A stretch of DNA of 64,000 nucleotides from Firmicutes bacterium UBA3572 (GTDB taxonomy: Bacteria; Bacillota; Desulfotomaculia; Desulfotomaculales; Desulforudaceae), in the NCBI GenBank assembly GCA_002375985.1, contig DFNH01000024.1:113082-177081 (forward strand). Reading direction: 5' to 3'. Positions 26,794 through 34,591 of this stretch are shown here, piece by piece. Position numbers and translations under genes: made by a program. The number at the start of each line of letters is the position of its first letter. The first letter of the stretch is position 1. A model generated the notes under the pieces. The model was not told where the DNA came from. It searched no databases and saw only the letters and a program-made list of their open reading frames with translations.

Positions 26794-27285
26794 ATGGATC
26801 TCGGGGAAATCCGTAAAACGCTCCACGGTTTAGGGCTGAAACTCACCCCGCAACGTGAACTTATCCTCTCCGTCCTGCTGGAGGCCACGGAACCGCTCAC
26901 GGCCCAGGAAGTCTTTGCGGCCGTACGGCAAAACCGCCCACGCATCAGCTTCGACACCGTATACCGCAACCTGGGTCTTTTGAGCGAGATCGGCCTGGTG
27001 AACCGGATCAACCTCAAGGTGCGTTTTAACACCCGGTTTGAAATCGCCGACGAGCACCGCCACCACCTGGTCTGCCTCGGCTGCGGCACCGCCCGGCCGG
27101 TGGCCATTTGCCCCTTCCGGGAGGCGGCGCGGAGCCTGGAAAAGGAACAGGGATTCCGGATCGTCAACCACGCCTTTGAGGTTTATGGCTATTGTCCGGG
27201 CTGCGACGCCTCGCGCACCGGGCAAACCGGAGTACCTTTGGCCACCGTCGCCCAAGCCAACCACGGGAGCGATACCCGCAGATGA
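26794..27285 (+). CDS. Fur-family metal-dependent regulator (Zur-like)
   Basis: 163 residues. Winged helix at about 10-80 (LTPQRELILSVLLE, FDTVYRNLGLLSEIGLVNRI). The structural zinc site has CLGCG and CPGC, with HRHHLVCLGCG preceding it, as in Fur/Zur/PerR proteins. The stop overlaps the next start as ATGA, so it is coupled to a ZnuCB-type metal importer, favouring Zur. The 15 residues after CPGC are unusually polar and are not part of the fold. Confidence 0.88.
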   Translation: MDLGEIRKTLHGLGLKLTPQRELILSVLLEATEPLTAQEVFAAVRQNRPRISFDTVYRNLGLLSEIGLVNRINLKVRFNTRFEIADEHRHHLVCLGCGTARPVAICPFREAARSLEKEQGFRIVNHAFEVYGYCPGCDASRTGQTGVPLATVAQANHGSDTRR

Positions 27286-28067
27286 ACAGCCCGGCCGTGG
27301 TCTCTCTGGAAGAAGTATGCGTCAGCATCCGGGGGGTTCGTATCCTGGACCACATCAGCTTGAACGTTCCTGAGGGCTCGTTTCTGGCCGTCATCGGACC
27401 CAATGGCGCCGGGAAGACCACCCTGGTCAGAGTCATTCTGGGCCTAGTCCGCCCGCATTCCGGTACCGTGCGTCTGTTTGGCCGGCCACCTTCGGGACCG
27501 CACAATCAAAAACACCTGGTCGGGTACCTGCCCCAACGGCAGCACTTCGATCCGGGCTTTCCGGTTTCCGCCCACGACGTGGTCATGATGGGGCGGGTGG
27601 GTTGTATCGGCTTGTGTCGTTACCCGTCACGCGCCGATAAAGAAGCCGCCACCGCTACCCTGCGGCGGATCGGTTTTCGGGACGAATTGATCACCAAGCC
27701 CATCGGCGAACTTTCGGGCGGGCAGCAGCAATTAGTCTTTCTGGGACGTGCGCTGTGCAGTCACACACGCCTGTTGATCCTGGACGAACCGACCAACGGG
27801 TTGGACCTGGTCGCTCAGCGCACCTTTTACCGGGTAGTCCGCGAACTGCAGCGCGACCTTGGTCTGACCATCCTGGTGGTGTCTCACGATATCTCCGCCC
27901 TGGCGGCTTGTGCCGACCGGATGATCTGCCTGAAAGGACGCGTTTACGTGGAGGGCACCACCCGTGAGGTGCTTTCCAGTCCGCGCCTGGCCGAAGCCTA
28001 CGGGACCTATCCTTATCCTTTAAATGTTACGCTGCGGGAGGGCATCGATGGATTTTCTGGCCTATGA
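27282..28067 (+). CDS. znuC: Metal ABC transporter ATP-binding protein (ZnuC-like)
   Basis: 261 residues from ATG 27282, overlapping the Fur-family stop. Walker A IGPNGAGKTTLVRVIL, Q-loop in YLPQRQHF, signature GELSGGQQQLVFLGRAL, Walker B LLILDEPTNGLD and switch VVSHD are all present. It energises Zn2+ (or Mn2+) uptake with the downstream permease. No solute-binding protein gene (ZnuA) is in the cluster. Confidence 0.88.
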   Translation: MNSPAVVSLEEVCVSIRGVRILDHISLNVPEGSFLAVIGPNGAGKTTLVRVILGLVRPHSGTVRLFGRPPSGPHNQKHLVGYLPQRQHFDPGFPVSAHDVVMMGRVGCIGLCRYPSRADKEAATATLRRIGFRDELITKPIGELSGGQQQLVFLGRALCSHTRLLILDEPTNGLDLVAQRTFYRVVRELQRDLGLTILVVSHDISALAACADRMICLKGRVYVEGTTREVLSSPRLAEAYGTYPYPLNVTLREGIDGFSGL

Positions 28068-28878
28068 GTTTATGCAACGGGCGCTTGTCGCCGGGATACT
28101 GGCCGGGATACTGTGCTCCGCCGTATCACTTTTCGTCGTCCTGCAAAGGATGGCTTTCGTAGGGGTAGGGGTTTCCCACTCCGCTCTCGGGGGGATCGCC
28201 ATCGGGGTGCTAATGACGGTCAACCCCGTGCTTTCGGCCGCCGTTTTTTGCACCTTGGTGGCCTGGGCGATCGGCTTGGTCAGTAAAAAGGGCAAACTCT
28301 CCGAGGATACGGTGATCGGTGTTCTTTTTAGCGCCAGCATGGCGCTGGGCATCGCCTTAATCAGCCTCGCGCCGGGCTACCAACCGGAACTGTTCGGCTT
28401 TCTGTTCGGGAACATCCTGGCGGTAACCCGCACCGACTTGGTCGTGCTGGCCATAGCCAGCACGGTGATCATCCTGTTTCTGGCCCTTTTTTTCAAGGAA
28501 CTGCTGTTCATGTGTTTCGACGAGGAATCGGCCCGTGCCTCCGGCATCCCGGTAGATTTACTCTATTTTGCGCTGCTCACGGTGATCGCCGTGACCGTGG
28601 TGGTCAGCGTCAAGATCCTGGGGGTCGTTCTGGCTTCGGCCCTCCTGGTGATCCCGGCCGTGACCGGCTACGAGCTCTCCCGCAACTTCCGGGGTATGCT
28701 GGCCGTGTCGGTGGGTTGCGGAGTGTTTTCCGCCGTAGTCGGCCTCTGGCTTTCTTTCGAGCTGAACCTGCCCTCCGGGGCCACCATCGTGCTCTGCGCG
28801 GCTTCTCTCTTCTTCCTGGCCTTCCTGCTCTCCCCCCGCCGCGGCCGCCTACAAAAGGGGACAGGCATGTTTTGTTGA
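28048..28878 (+). CDS. znuB: Metal ABC transporter permease (ZnuB-like)
   Basis: 276 residues from ATG 28048, overlapping znuC by 20 bp, with GGGAGGGCATCG upstream. About eight membrane helices; the signature segment VGVGVSHSALGGIAIGVLM and TVVVSVKILGVVLASALLV identify the ABC-3 family. The 3' end lies inside a REP-like repeat, so its last codons (KGTGMFC) are repeat-derived. Confidence 0.87.
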   Translation: MDFLAYEFMQRALVAGILAGILCSAVSLFVVLQRMAFVGVGVSHSALGGIAIGVLMTVNPVLSAAVFCTLVAWAIGLVSKKGKLSEDTVIGVLFSASMALGIALISLAPGYQPELFGFLFGNILAVTRTDLVVLAIASTVIILFLALFFKELLFMCFDEESARASGIPVDLLYFALLTVIAVTVVVSVKILGVVLASALLVIPAVTGYELSRNFRGMLAVSVGCGVFSAVVGLWLSFELNLPSGATIVLCAASLFFLAFLLSPRRGRLQKGTGMFC

Positions 28879-28881
28879 TAA
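28851..28881 (+). repeat. Short REP-like repeat, copy 2 (overlaps the znuB stop)
   Basis: ACAAAAGGGGACAGGCATG followed by TTTTGTTGATAA, closely matching 19774-19803. Confidence 0.5.
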
Positions 28882-28901
28882 CTACGGTGTTATCCACATG
28901 T

Positions 28902-29092
28902 TGTGGTGTGCGTCGGGGCATTGCCGGGAGGCCGCATTGGGAGCTTGATCAAAGAACGAAAGCCGTCCGAGGAAAAGCGTCGACCGACTGTTTGAGCCGC
29001 GAAGCGGCGAGTTTTGGTGACACCCGAGGCGAGCGAGTTCTTTCCGCAGCGCGGACACCGCGGCCGAAGGCAATGCCCCGACGCACACCACA
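28902..29092. mobile_element. 191-bp element with perfect 24-bp terminal inverted repeats (MITE-like)
   Basis: The left end 28902-28925 (TGTGGTGTGCGTCGGGGCAT then TGCC) is the exact reverse complement of 29069-29092. Inside, GGCCGC (28930-28935) and GCGGCC (29059-29064) extend the pairing after a small loop. The left part recurs, diverged, at 51215-51281. No target-site duplication or coding capacity is obvious, so it may be a non-autonomous transposon or a foldback RNA gene. Confidence 0.65.
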
Positions 29093-29213
29093 GGCGGGAA
29101 CTTTTTCCGGCGACACCTTAGTTCTTGACCCAAACTTGTTGTCCCCGGATGTTTGGAAAACACGCCATACTTCCTATCGAAAAGTAGCCTACCTGAAAAT
29201 GCACTCCGTCAAT

Positions 29214-29284
29214 GCCCCCGCTTGCGGGGGCGGGCCTCCAGCGGTGTGGTGCCGGTCGTTAGACCGGTATGGGGAGCTGTCCCC
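29214..29284. other. Cluster of three hairpins between znuB and the DtxR-like gene
   Basis: GCCCCCG-CTTG-CGGGGGC (29214-29231), CCGGTC-GTTA-GACCGG (29252-29267) and GGGGA-GCTG-TCCCC (29271-29284) lie within 71 bases. They probably separate the convergent znuB and dtxR-like transcripts. 29093-29213 holds nothing else recognised. Confidence 0.55.
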
Positions 29285-29355
29285 GTTTCCCCCGCCCGTC
29301 CGCTTTTATGAAGTCGGGTTGCCGCGGCCTTGGCTCGGGGGTAGCTACTTATTCG

Positions 29356-29826
29356 TCACTCGCCAAGCGGGCAGCCCTTGCAGGGCCCCCTTTCCCCGGT
29401 TTCCACGTAGCGCCGGAACCTTTCCAAGAACCGCACCTTTTCGTCCCGGCACGCACGCACAAATTCAACCATTTTCATCATCCGTTCCCTGGCTTGCGGG
29501 GACAGGTGGTGTTCGATGCGGCAGGCGTCCGCTTCCGCCACCTGGGGCTCCAGACCCAAAATCTCACTGAAAAAAGCATACAGCATCTGGTGCCGGGCGT
29601 AGATCTCCTTGGCCACCGCTTCGCCCTTGGCGGTAAGTTCTATGTGCCCGTACTTCTCCTGTTCCACCAGACCCTTTTCCGACAGCGTCCGGACGGCGGC
29701 CACCACCGAGGGCATGGTCACGTTCAGCGCCTGGGCCACATCCTTGACCCGTACTACCTTCTGGGCAAGCCCAAGCACATAAAGGGTTTCGAGGTAATCT
29801 TCCACCGACTGGGAGTAACCGGTCAT
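29356..29826 (-). CDS. DtxR/MntR-family metal-dependent transcriptional regulator
   Basis: 156 residues. N-terminal winged helix begins SQSVEDYLETLYVLG and includes the recognition segment NVTMPSVVAAVRTLSEKGLV; the dimer/metal domain has ARHQMLYAFF, the ADACRIEHHLS motif with His/Glu metal ligands, and ends in CKGCP. It senses Fe2+ or Mn2+. The neighbouring feoAB genes on the same strand suggest iron. A DtxR-type box precedes the DUF2325 gene at 33278. Confidence 0.9.
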   Translation of the reverse strand: MTGYSQSVEDYLETLYVLGLAQKVVRVKDVAQALNVTMPSVVAAVRTLSEKGLVEQEKYGHIELTAKGEAVAKEIYARHQMLYAFFSEILGLEPQVAEADACRIEHHLSPQARERMMKMVEFVRACRDEKVRFLERFRRYVETGERGPCKGCPLGE

Positions 29827-29905
29827 CGCTGTGCCTCCCGGCCTTTCTTTCCAGTATAACCGATTAACGCGCGGTTAGTAAATGGCACCTGCCAGCAACT
29901 GACAT

Positions 29906-30061
29906 CTATTGCTTCCGGTCCCGGCAGGTTCGGCAGGCCCGGCACTGCGCACAGCCCCCACCCGCCAGCAACTGGTGACAGCGCGGACAACGCCATTCCC
30001 CAACCGCCGCCGGATAACCGCAGCGGGGGCAAACCGGCCCGGGATGTAGGGCCTTCTTCAT
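29906..30061 (-). CDS. 51-residue cysteine-rich protein downstream of feoB
   Basis: ATG 30061 opens a frame 34 bp after the feoB stop: VCPRCGYP near residue 10, WRCPRCHQ near 24, then CAQCRACRTC near 37-46, ending in basic residues. The eight cysteines form four CxxC pairs, two of them zinc-ribbon-like and two fused as CxxCxxCxxC, close to an iron-sulfur cluster motif. It may be a rubredoxin/zinc-ribbon protein or a FeoC-like partner of FeoB; neither is shown. There is no good Shine-Dalgarno sequence, so translation may be coupled to feoB. The overlapping frame 29823-30092 has no cysteines and is not favoured. Confidence 0.6.
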   Translation of the reverse strand: MKKALHPGPVCPRCGYPAAVGEWRCPRCHQLLAGGGCAQCRACRTCRDRKQ

Positions 30062-30095
30062 TCTTATTAGATCGCCGTCCTTTCATTATCATTCG

Positions 30096-32099
30096 TTATT
30101 CTGTCGCCTTAATGGCGTCTACACCCGCCGACTTCGCCGCGTCCGCTCTGCCGGAGCGCCTGATGGTCCGGCACAAAAGGATAATCGCCCCGCCCAGCCC
30201 CGCGAACGCCGCCAGCACCAGGGCCACGTTCGGATCACCATTGCCGCCGAATAGCTTGCTCAACTGCATCACGGTCCCACCGACGCTGAAGGCGATCAGC
30301 CAGGTGCTGGCCCAGATGAGGGCACCGTCCTTGAACCCCCGTTCCTTCAAGATGATGAATACCGAAGCGATGCACGGCACAAAAAGCGTAATGGTGATCA
30401 GCGCCACCACCGTTTGCACCGCCGTCAGTTCCAGGGTTAAGAGCCCCGCGGCCCCGAAATCACGCCGCACAATGCCCATGATAAACGCCGTTGCCGTTTC
30501 CATCGGCAGGGAAAGCCACCCCACCGTAATCGGGGCCAGGCCGCGCTGGACGGCCGTAAGCGCCCCGGTAAGCTGCATTATGCTGATTATCACGGCGCCG
30601 AGGATAAAAAGCGGCGTTGCTTCCCGCAAGAAGCCAAAGGCCCTGTTGGCCGTTTTCTTCAGTACGTTGCCCAGCCGGGGCACCCGCAGCGGCGGCAGGT
30701 CGATCAAGAGGTGCGTTGACCGGCCCGCGAAAATGGTATTCAACACCGTGCCCACCACCAAGAACACTATCAGAATCACCAGCACGTACATCAACAGGTA
30801 AGGCGCCCCCAGCCCCGCCAGCATGCCGGCGATCACCGCCAGCTGGGCCGAACAGGGGATGGTCAGGCCCAACAGGAAAACGGCGATCCGCCGCTCCCGG
30901 TCGGTATTCAGCATCCGGGTGGTGATGGTGGCCATGGTCACGCAGCCGAAGCCAAGGATGAACGGGATGATGGCCTTTCCGTTCAGGCCGATTCCGGTAA
31001 GTACCCGGTCTGCTAAGGTAGCGGTCCGGGGCAGGTAACCCGAGTCCTCGAACAGAGCCAGGAAAAAGTAAAACCCGACGATGAGCGGCAGCAGCAAGCC
31101 TAAAATGTAGGTCACGGTCATGGTCAGCACGCCGAACTCACCGATCAAGATAACGCCGAAAACCGAATCCTCGGCGAGGAAACGCCCGACAAAACTGCTG
31201 ACCGCCGGTTCGTAGATCCCGGCCATGATCTCTTCTTCGGTGAAATCGACCACGGTTTGGGCGATGAACACCCCGATCACCTGATACATCACGAAAAGGG
31301 TCAGAAGCAGAATGGGGATACCGGTCAGCGGGCGGATCATCCACCGGCCCAGCACGGTACCGAATCGGCTTTCACGCGCGGCGATGCGCACCACCGCTTC
31401 CACCACCTGGTTCACCCGCGCGCGGCGGCGGCGGTAAATATCCTCCCGCTCGTTCCCCGGCTCGACACCGTGGCGTTCGGCCACGGCGGCGTCGCCCTCC
31501 AGGATCAGCAACGCGTCGCCCTGGTTCCCCACCCGGTTCTGTATCTCTTGGAGCCGTTCGGCCAACCCCGGTGTCAAACGGCCCGGCTGGGCCCGGGAAA
31601 GAGCCGCTTTTACTTCCTCAAAACCCTGCTTTTTGACGGCCACGGTGGGAACCACGGGCACTCCCAGCATCTCGCTCAGAAGCCCGGTGTCAATCTCGAT
31701 GCCCCGGGCGGCGGCCTCGTCCACCATGTTCAGCGCGACCACCACCGGCACCCCGGTATCAATGATCTGCTGGGTGAGAAACAGGTCCCTTTCCAGGTGC
31801 ACGGCATTGACCACGTTGAGCACGACGTCGGCGGACAGGATGATGTCCCGGGCAATCCGCTCTTCGTCGTTGAATGAGGAGATCCCGTAAACTCCCGGCG
31901 TGTCGATGAGGACGTCGTTTCCCAAACGGCTATGGCAGATTTCCAGTGTGGTACCCGGATAGTTGGATACGTCCACGTAAAGGCCGGTCAGGGCGTTGAA
32001 AAAAACCGATTTACCGGTGTTGGGATTTCCGGCCAGCACGATGCGGCGCGCATCCTTGGGGAGCTCCATTTCCAGGGTCAGGTTGTGGTGGTGTTTCAT
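30096..32099 (-). CDS. feoB: Ferrous iron transport protein B
   Basis: 667 residues. N-terminal G domain: P-loop GNPNTGKSVFFNAL, G2 region near NYPGTT, G3 DTPGVYG, G4 NMVDEA. Then the guanine-dissociation helical domain and a two-lobe membrane domain with gate motifs (GFGCVTMATITTRML, IPCSAQLAV) and about ten helices. FeoB imports Fe2+ in anaerobes. Lies downstream of feoA; the 51-residue Cys protein and a DtxR-like gene follow on the same strand. Confidence 0.93.
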   Translation of the reverse strand: MKHHHNLTLEMELPKDARRIVLAGNPNTGKSVFFNALTGLYVDVSNYPGTTLEICHSRLGNDVLIDTPGVYGISSFNDEERIARDIILSADVVLNVVNAVHLERDLFLTQQIIDTGVPVVVALNMVDEAAARGIEIDTGLLSEMLGVPVVPTVAVKKQGFEEVKAALSRAQPGRLTPGLAERLQEIQNRVGNQGDALLILEGDAAVAERHGVEPGNEREDIYRRRRARVNQVVEAVVRIAARESRFGTVLGRWMIRPLTGIPILLLTLFVMYQVIGVFIAQTVVDFTEEEIMAGIYEPAVSSFVGRFLAEDSVFGVILIGEFGVLTMTVTYILGLLLPLIVGFYFFLALFEDSGYLPRTATLADRVLTGIGLNGKAIIPFILGFGCVTMATITTRMLNTDRERRIAVFLLGLTIPCSAQLAVIAGMLAGLGAPYLLMYVLVILIVFLVVGTVLNTIFAGRSTHLLIDLPPLRVPRLGNVLKKTANRAFGFLREATPLFILGAVIISIMQLTGALTAVQRGLAPITVGWLSLPMETATAFIMGIVRRDFGAAGLLTLELTAVQTVVALITITLFVPCIASVFIILKERGFKDGALIWASTWLIAFSVGGTVMQLSKLFGGNGDPNVALVLAAFAGLGGAIILLCRTIRRSGRADAAKSAGVDAIKATE

Positions 32100-32183
32100 T
32101 GGTTATTGCCTTTCTTTCGGGTTTGGCCTGGTCAATGGTAAAAGCCGGGCGGCCGCCCGGCTCTGGTGAGTCTGGCCTTTTAC

Positions 32184-32402
32184 CTACCGGAGGTCAACGG
32201 TGATCTGGCTGGCCAACCCCCGGCCCAGCGCGATTTCCTGGTTGTTCTTGCTGATGATGATCGGACCGGCCGGTACCACTTCCTCACAAAACACCGTTTC
32301 GCCTTCGGCAATGCCGAAACGGATCGCCTGTGCCCGGATCAAGGCGTCCGGAATGTTGGTAATGGTAAAAGTCTGACCGCGGCGTACCCGGTCCAGCGTC
32401 AT
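32184..32402 (-). CDS. feoA: Ferrous iron transport protein A
   Basis: 72 residues from ATG 32402 (GGAGGG upstream). SH3-like fold beginning MTLDRVRRGQTFTITNIPDA, with GIAEGETV, and closing EIALGRGLASQITVDL, as in FeoA, which assists FeoB in the cytoplasm. First gene of feoA-feoB-Cys51. Confidence 0.88.
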   Translation of the reverse strand: MTLDRVRRGQTFTITNIPDALIRAQAIRFGIAEGETVFCEEVVPAGPIIISKNNQEIALGRGLASQITVDLR

Positions 32403-32480
32403 CTTGTTTCCCTCCGGTAAGGTGATTGTATACCATAACAAAGTTCGTATCCGGCAACCGTGTTATCCCCGGCTAACTTA

Positions 32481-32509
32481 ATTAAAATACCTTAGCTATA
32501 GTTTGTCAA
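32481..32509 (-). promoter_or_regulatory. Sigma-A promoter of feoAB
   Basis: On the minus strand TTGACA (32504-32509) is followed after 17 bp by TTTAAT (32481-32486). GCTAA and TTAGC arms flank the -10 region, a possible DtxR-type operator. Confidence 0.6.
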
Positions 32510-32531
32510 GCCCTTTCGGAGAAGACCGGCT

Positions 32532-32960
32532 TCACCCCCTTTGACGGACAGTAAAGTAATGAGAGAAGGCGGCCTTATCCTGAGCCACCCCGGACACGGG
32601 CTCCAGGGAACCGAAGACACGGTCGTAAAAGACGGCAAAACGCTTCCCGGGGTTGACGAACCACTATCCGCAATCCCGCCGGCCCGTTTTCCATCAAGTG
32701 GGCCAAAATGACCTTTTTGGATGCGGCCTGCAGGGCGACGAAAACGATCTGGTAGTCCGCAACCGGATAGGTTGCACCGTCACCAGGGAGCACCTCCACC
32801 ATATCTTTGAGACCAAGCCGGTCCACCCAACATTGCCCGTGCCGCACCGCCTCCTGATCGATATCGATGGCGGCTCCCGGTAGGGGTACATATAGAGACC
32901 GGCCAGCCAGGGAACCGAGACGGCGGCCTTTTCAAAGGCGCACACCAACTATCACACCAG
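32532..32960 (-). pseudogene. Frameshifted nicotianamine-synthase-like/SAM-methyltransferase gene
   Basis: Three frames together spell one protein: AFEKAAVSVPWLAGLYMYPY, then GAAIDIDQEAVRHGQCWVDR, LVFVA-type VFVALQAASKKVILAHL and RIVVRQP, then RFAVFYDRVFGSLEPVSGVA to a stop at 32532. The Rossmann-like IDIDQEAV and the whole order fit nicotianamine-synthase-like methyltransferases. At least two frameshifts and no N terminus mean it is dead. It sits between feoA and a DUF2325 gene, i.e. in an iron region, where a metallophore enzyme would make sense. Confidence 0.55.
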
Positions 32961-32972
32961 TCCCGACACCGG

Positions 32973-33278
32973 TTACCGCCCTTTTTCCACCGGCGCAAAT
33001 TCCGGCAGCGAACGGAGCGCCCGCTCGATGTGCACCCAGGAGCGGCGGGCAAAAAGCGTCCTGGATTGGGCGTGGCGTGCCCCGGCCTTGATTTTCTTGG
33101 CCAACCCGTGGCAGATGAAATCGGTTAGAACCAGCACCACGTCCGCCTTGTCCGGTACCCGGGACCCCAGGTCTCCTTTCTTACGCCCGCTGACGTGGCG
33201 GATCTCGGTGAATCCCTTGTCCCGCAGGTTCTTCTCAATGTTGCCTAGACGGTCGCCACCCACGATGAAAATGGACAC
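32973..33278 (-). CDS. Short DUF2325 protein
   Basis: 101 residues from GTG 33278, preceded by GGGGGAGG. It starts VSIFIVGGDRLGNIEKNLRD, contains the DUF2325 core (ADVVLVLTDFICHGLAKKI) and resembles the C terminus of the larger DUF2325 protein at 34592. Rossmann-like; function unknown. Position and the upstream DtxR-type box tie it to iron supply. Confidence 0.75.
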   Translation of the reverse strand: MSIFIVGGDRLGNIEKNLRDKGFTEIRHVSGRKKGDLGSRVPDKADVVLVLTDFICHGLAKKIKAGARHAQSRTLFARRSWVHIERALRSLPEFAPVEKGR

Positions 33279-33323
33279 GCGTGCTTTACCTCCCCCTTGG
33301 CATACTGAATTTCGTTTAAGACA

Positions 33324-33339
33324 GTTAGGTATGTCTAAC
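33324..33339. promoter_or_regulatory. DtxR-type operator before the short DUF2325 gene
   Basis: GTTAG-GTATGT-CTAAC, a 5-bp perfect inverted repeat with TTAG/CTAA half-sites typical of DtxR/IdeR boxes, about 45 bp before the GTG start and next to AT-rich promoter-like DNA. Confidence 0.5.
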
Positions 33340-33363
33340 TTTGTTATAAACAATAAACAAAAG

Positions 33364-33388
33364 AACCGGCTCTTGTCAAGAGCCGGTT
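33364..33388. terminator. Bidirectional terminator
   Basis: AACCGGCTCT pairs with AGAGCCGGTT around a 5-base loop; T-rich sequence lies on both sides. It closes the YibE/F gene on the minus strand. Confidence 0.75.
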
Positions 33389-33414
33389 AAAATCTTTTTA
33401 TAAACTTATTCTAG

Positions 33415-34554
33415 CTACCCCAGTGGGCGGCGTACGGCACGGTCCATCAGCAGGGCCGCCGCCAAGGCGGTCAACGGCACACACAGAATTAAGCCGATGC
33501 TGCCGGCCAACGCACGTACCACCTCGGTGGCAATCAGGTCGAGGTTGATGATTTTCAGGAAAGGCGTATCGTAAGCCATGAACACCAGGAGCAGCGGAAT
33601 GGCCGCACCGGTGTAGGCCAGTATCAGCGTGTTGGCCATGGTCCCCATAATATCCCGGCCGACGTTCATGCCGGCGCGCAGCAGCGCCACCGGACCGATG
33701 GACGGGTTGGCCCTTTTCACCTCTTCCATGGCCGAGGCCACCGACATCCCCACGTCCATCACCGCCCCGAGCGCCCCGATGATGATCCCGGCGAACAAGA
33801 GGCCCCGGAAGTCAAACTCGGTCTCCTGCGGGATGTAAAGCAGAAAAGTGGCTTCCTCGCTGCCGAAACCGGTTAACTGGGCGCCCGTTCCCACCAGAAA
33901 GGCGATCACGCCCGCCACCACGACCCCGCCAACCGTGCCCAAGGTTGCGGCCAGCGTTTTTACTCCCAGGCCGCCAATCACCACAAACGTTACCGCCACC
34001 ACCGCCGCCGAAACAAGAACCGCCAGGACAATGGGGTTGTGACCTTTGAGTAACAGGGGCAAGAGGATGCCCACGATGGCCAAGCCGGTGATCCCCAGGG
34101 TAAGCACCGCCTTGACCCCTTTGAGGCCGCCGATAAGCACCAAGGCCAGGACAAAACCGGCCGCCAGGTATACCAGGTGTTGATCCCGCGCGTAGTCGGT
34201 CAGGTAAGCGTTGACCAGCCTTCCTTCGGTCACCTCGGCCCAAACCAGCACCAAGTCTCCCGGTTCAAGGTGCAGGTCGTATGCCGGGTGCCCGGTATGG
34301 GCGTTTTCTATTACCAGGACTTCCCCTTGAAACGGTCCCCCAACTACTTCCACGGTAAGCAGCTGCCGCTCCAGGGAAATACCGGGCGCCAGCGCTTCTT
34401 CCGCTTCGATCGGATCCACGGCCAACACCCGGGCCCGAAACACGTCGCCGTCCGCCTCCCCGGCCCACGCCGCTGGGTTTGCCAAAGATATACCGCCCCA
34501 AAGGATCGCCACCAACACGACGGTTAAAACGTGAAAGGTTTTGAACCGCAACAT
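33415..34554 (-). CDS. YibE/F-family membrane protein
   Basis: 379 residues from ATG 34554 (GGAGGGAGG upstream). A signal-type helix (VLTVVLVAILWGGISLA) precedes an extracytoplasmic beta domain (about 30-130, with RVLAVDP and YLTDYARD), then six or seven helices including GFGSEEATFLLYIPQ and AIIIGALGAVMDVGMSVAS, the family core. The role of YibE/F is not established. Followed by a terminator; the larger DUF2325 gene is upstream. Confidence 0.85.
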   Translation of the reverse strand: MLRFKTFHVLTVVLVAILWGGISLANPAAWAGEADGDVFRARVLAVDPIEAEEALAPGISLERQLLTVEVVGGPFQGEVLVIENAHTGHPAYDLHLEPGDLVLVWAEVTEGRLVNAYLTDYARDQHLVYLAAGFVLALVLIGGLKGVKAVLTLGITGLAIVGILLPLLLKGHNPIVLAVLVSAAVVAVTFVVIGGLGVKTLAATLGTVGGVVVAGVIAFLVGTGAQLTGFGSEEATFLLYIPQETEFDFRGLLFAGIIIGALGAVMDVGMSVASAMEEVKRANPSIGPVALLRAGMNVGRDIMGTMANTLILAYTGAAIPLLLVFMAYDTPFLKIINLDLIATEVVRALAGSIGLILCVPLTALAAALLMDRAVRRPLG

Positions 34555-34591
34555 CCGGCCTCCCTCCAGCACAAACAGCATAAGTGACAAG

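Noticed and set aside
28512..29570. Rightward 352-codon frame overlapping znuB, the 191-bp element and hairpins
   Set aside because: Its first part is a shadow of znuB, and the rest has only repeat-derived sequence with no family likeness.
29823..30092. Leftward 89-codon frame over the Cys-rich mini-protein
   Set aside because: The alternative frame has an ordered CxxC pattern; this one is a Gly/Pro/Ala-rich shadow.
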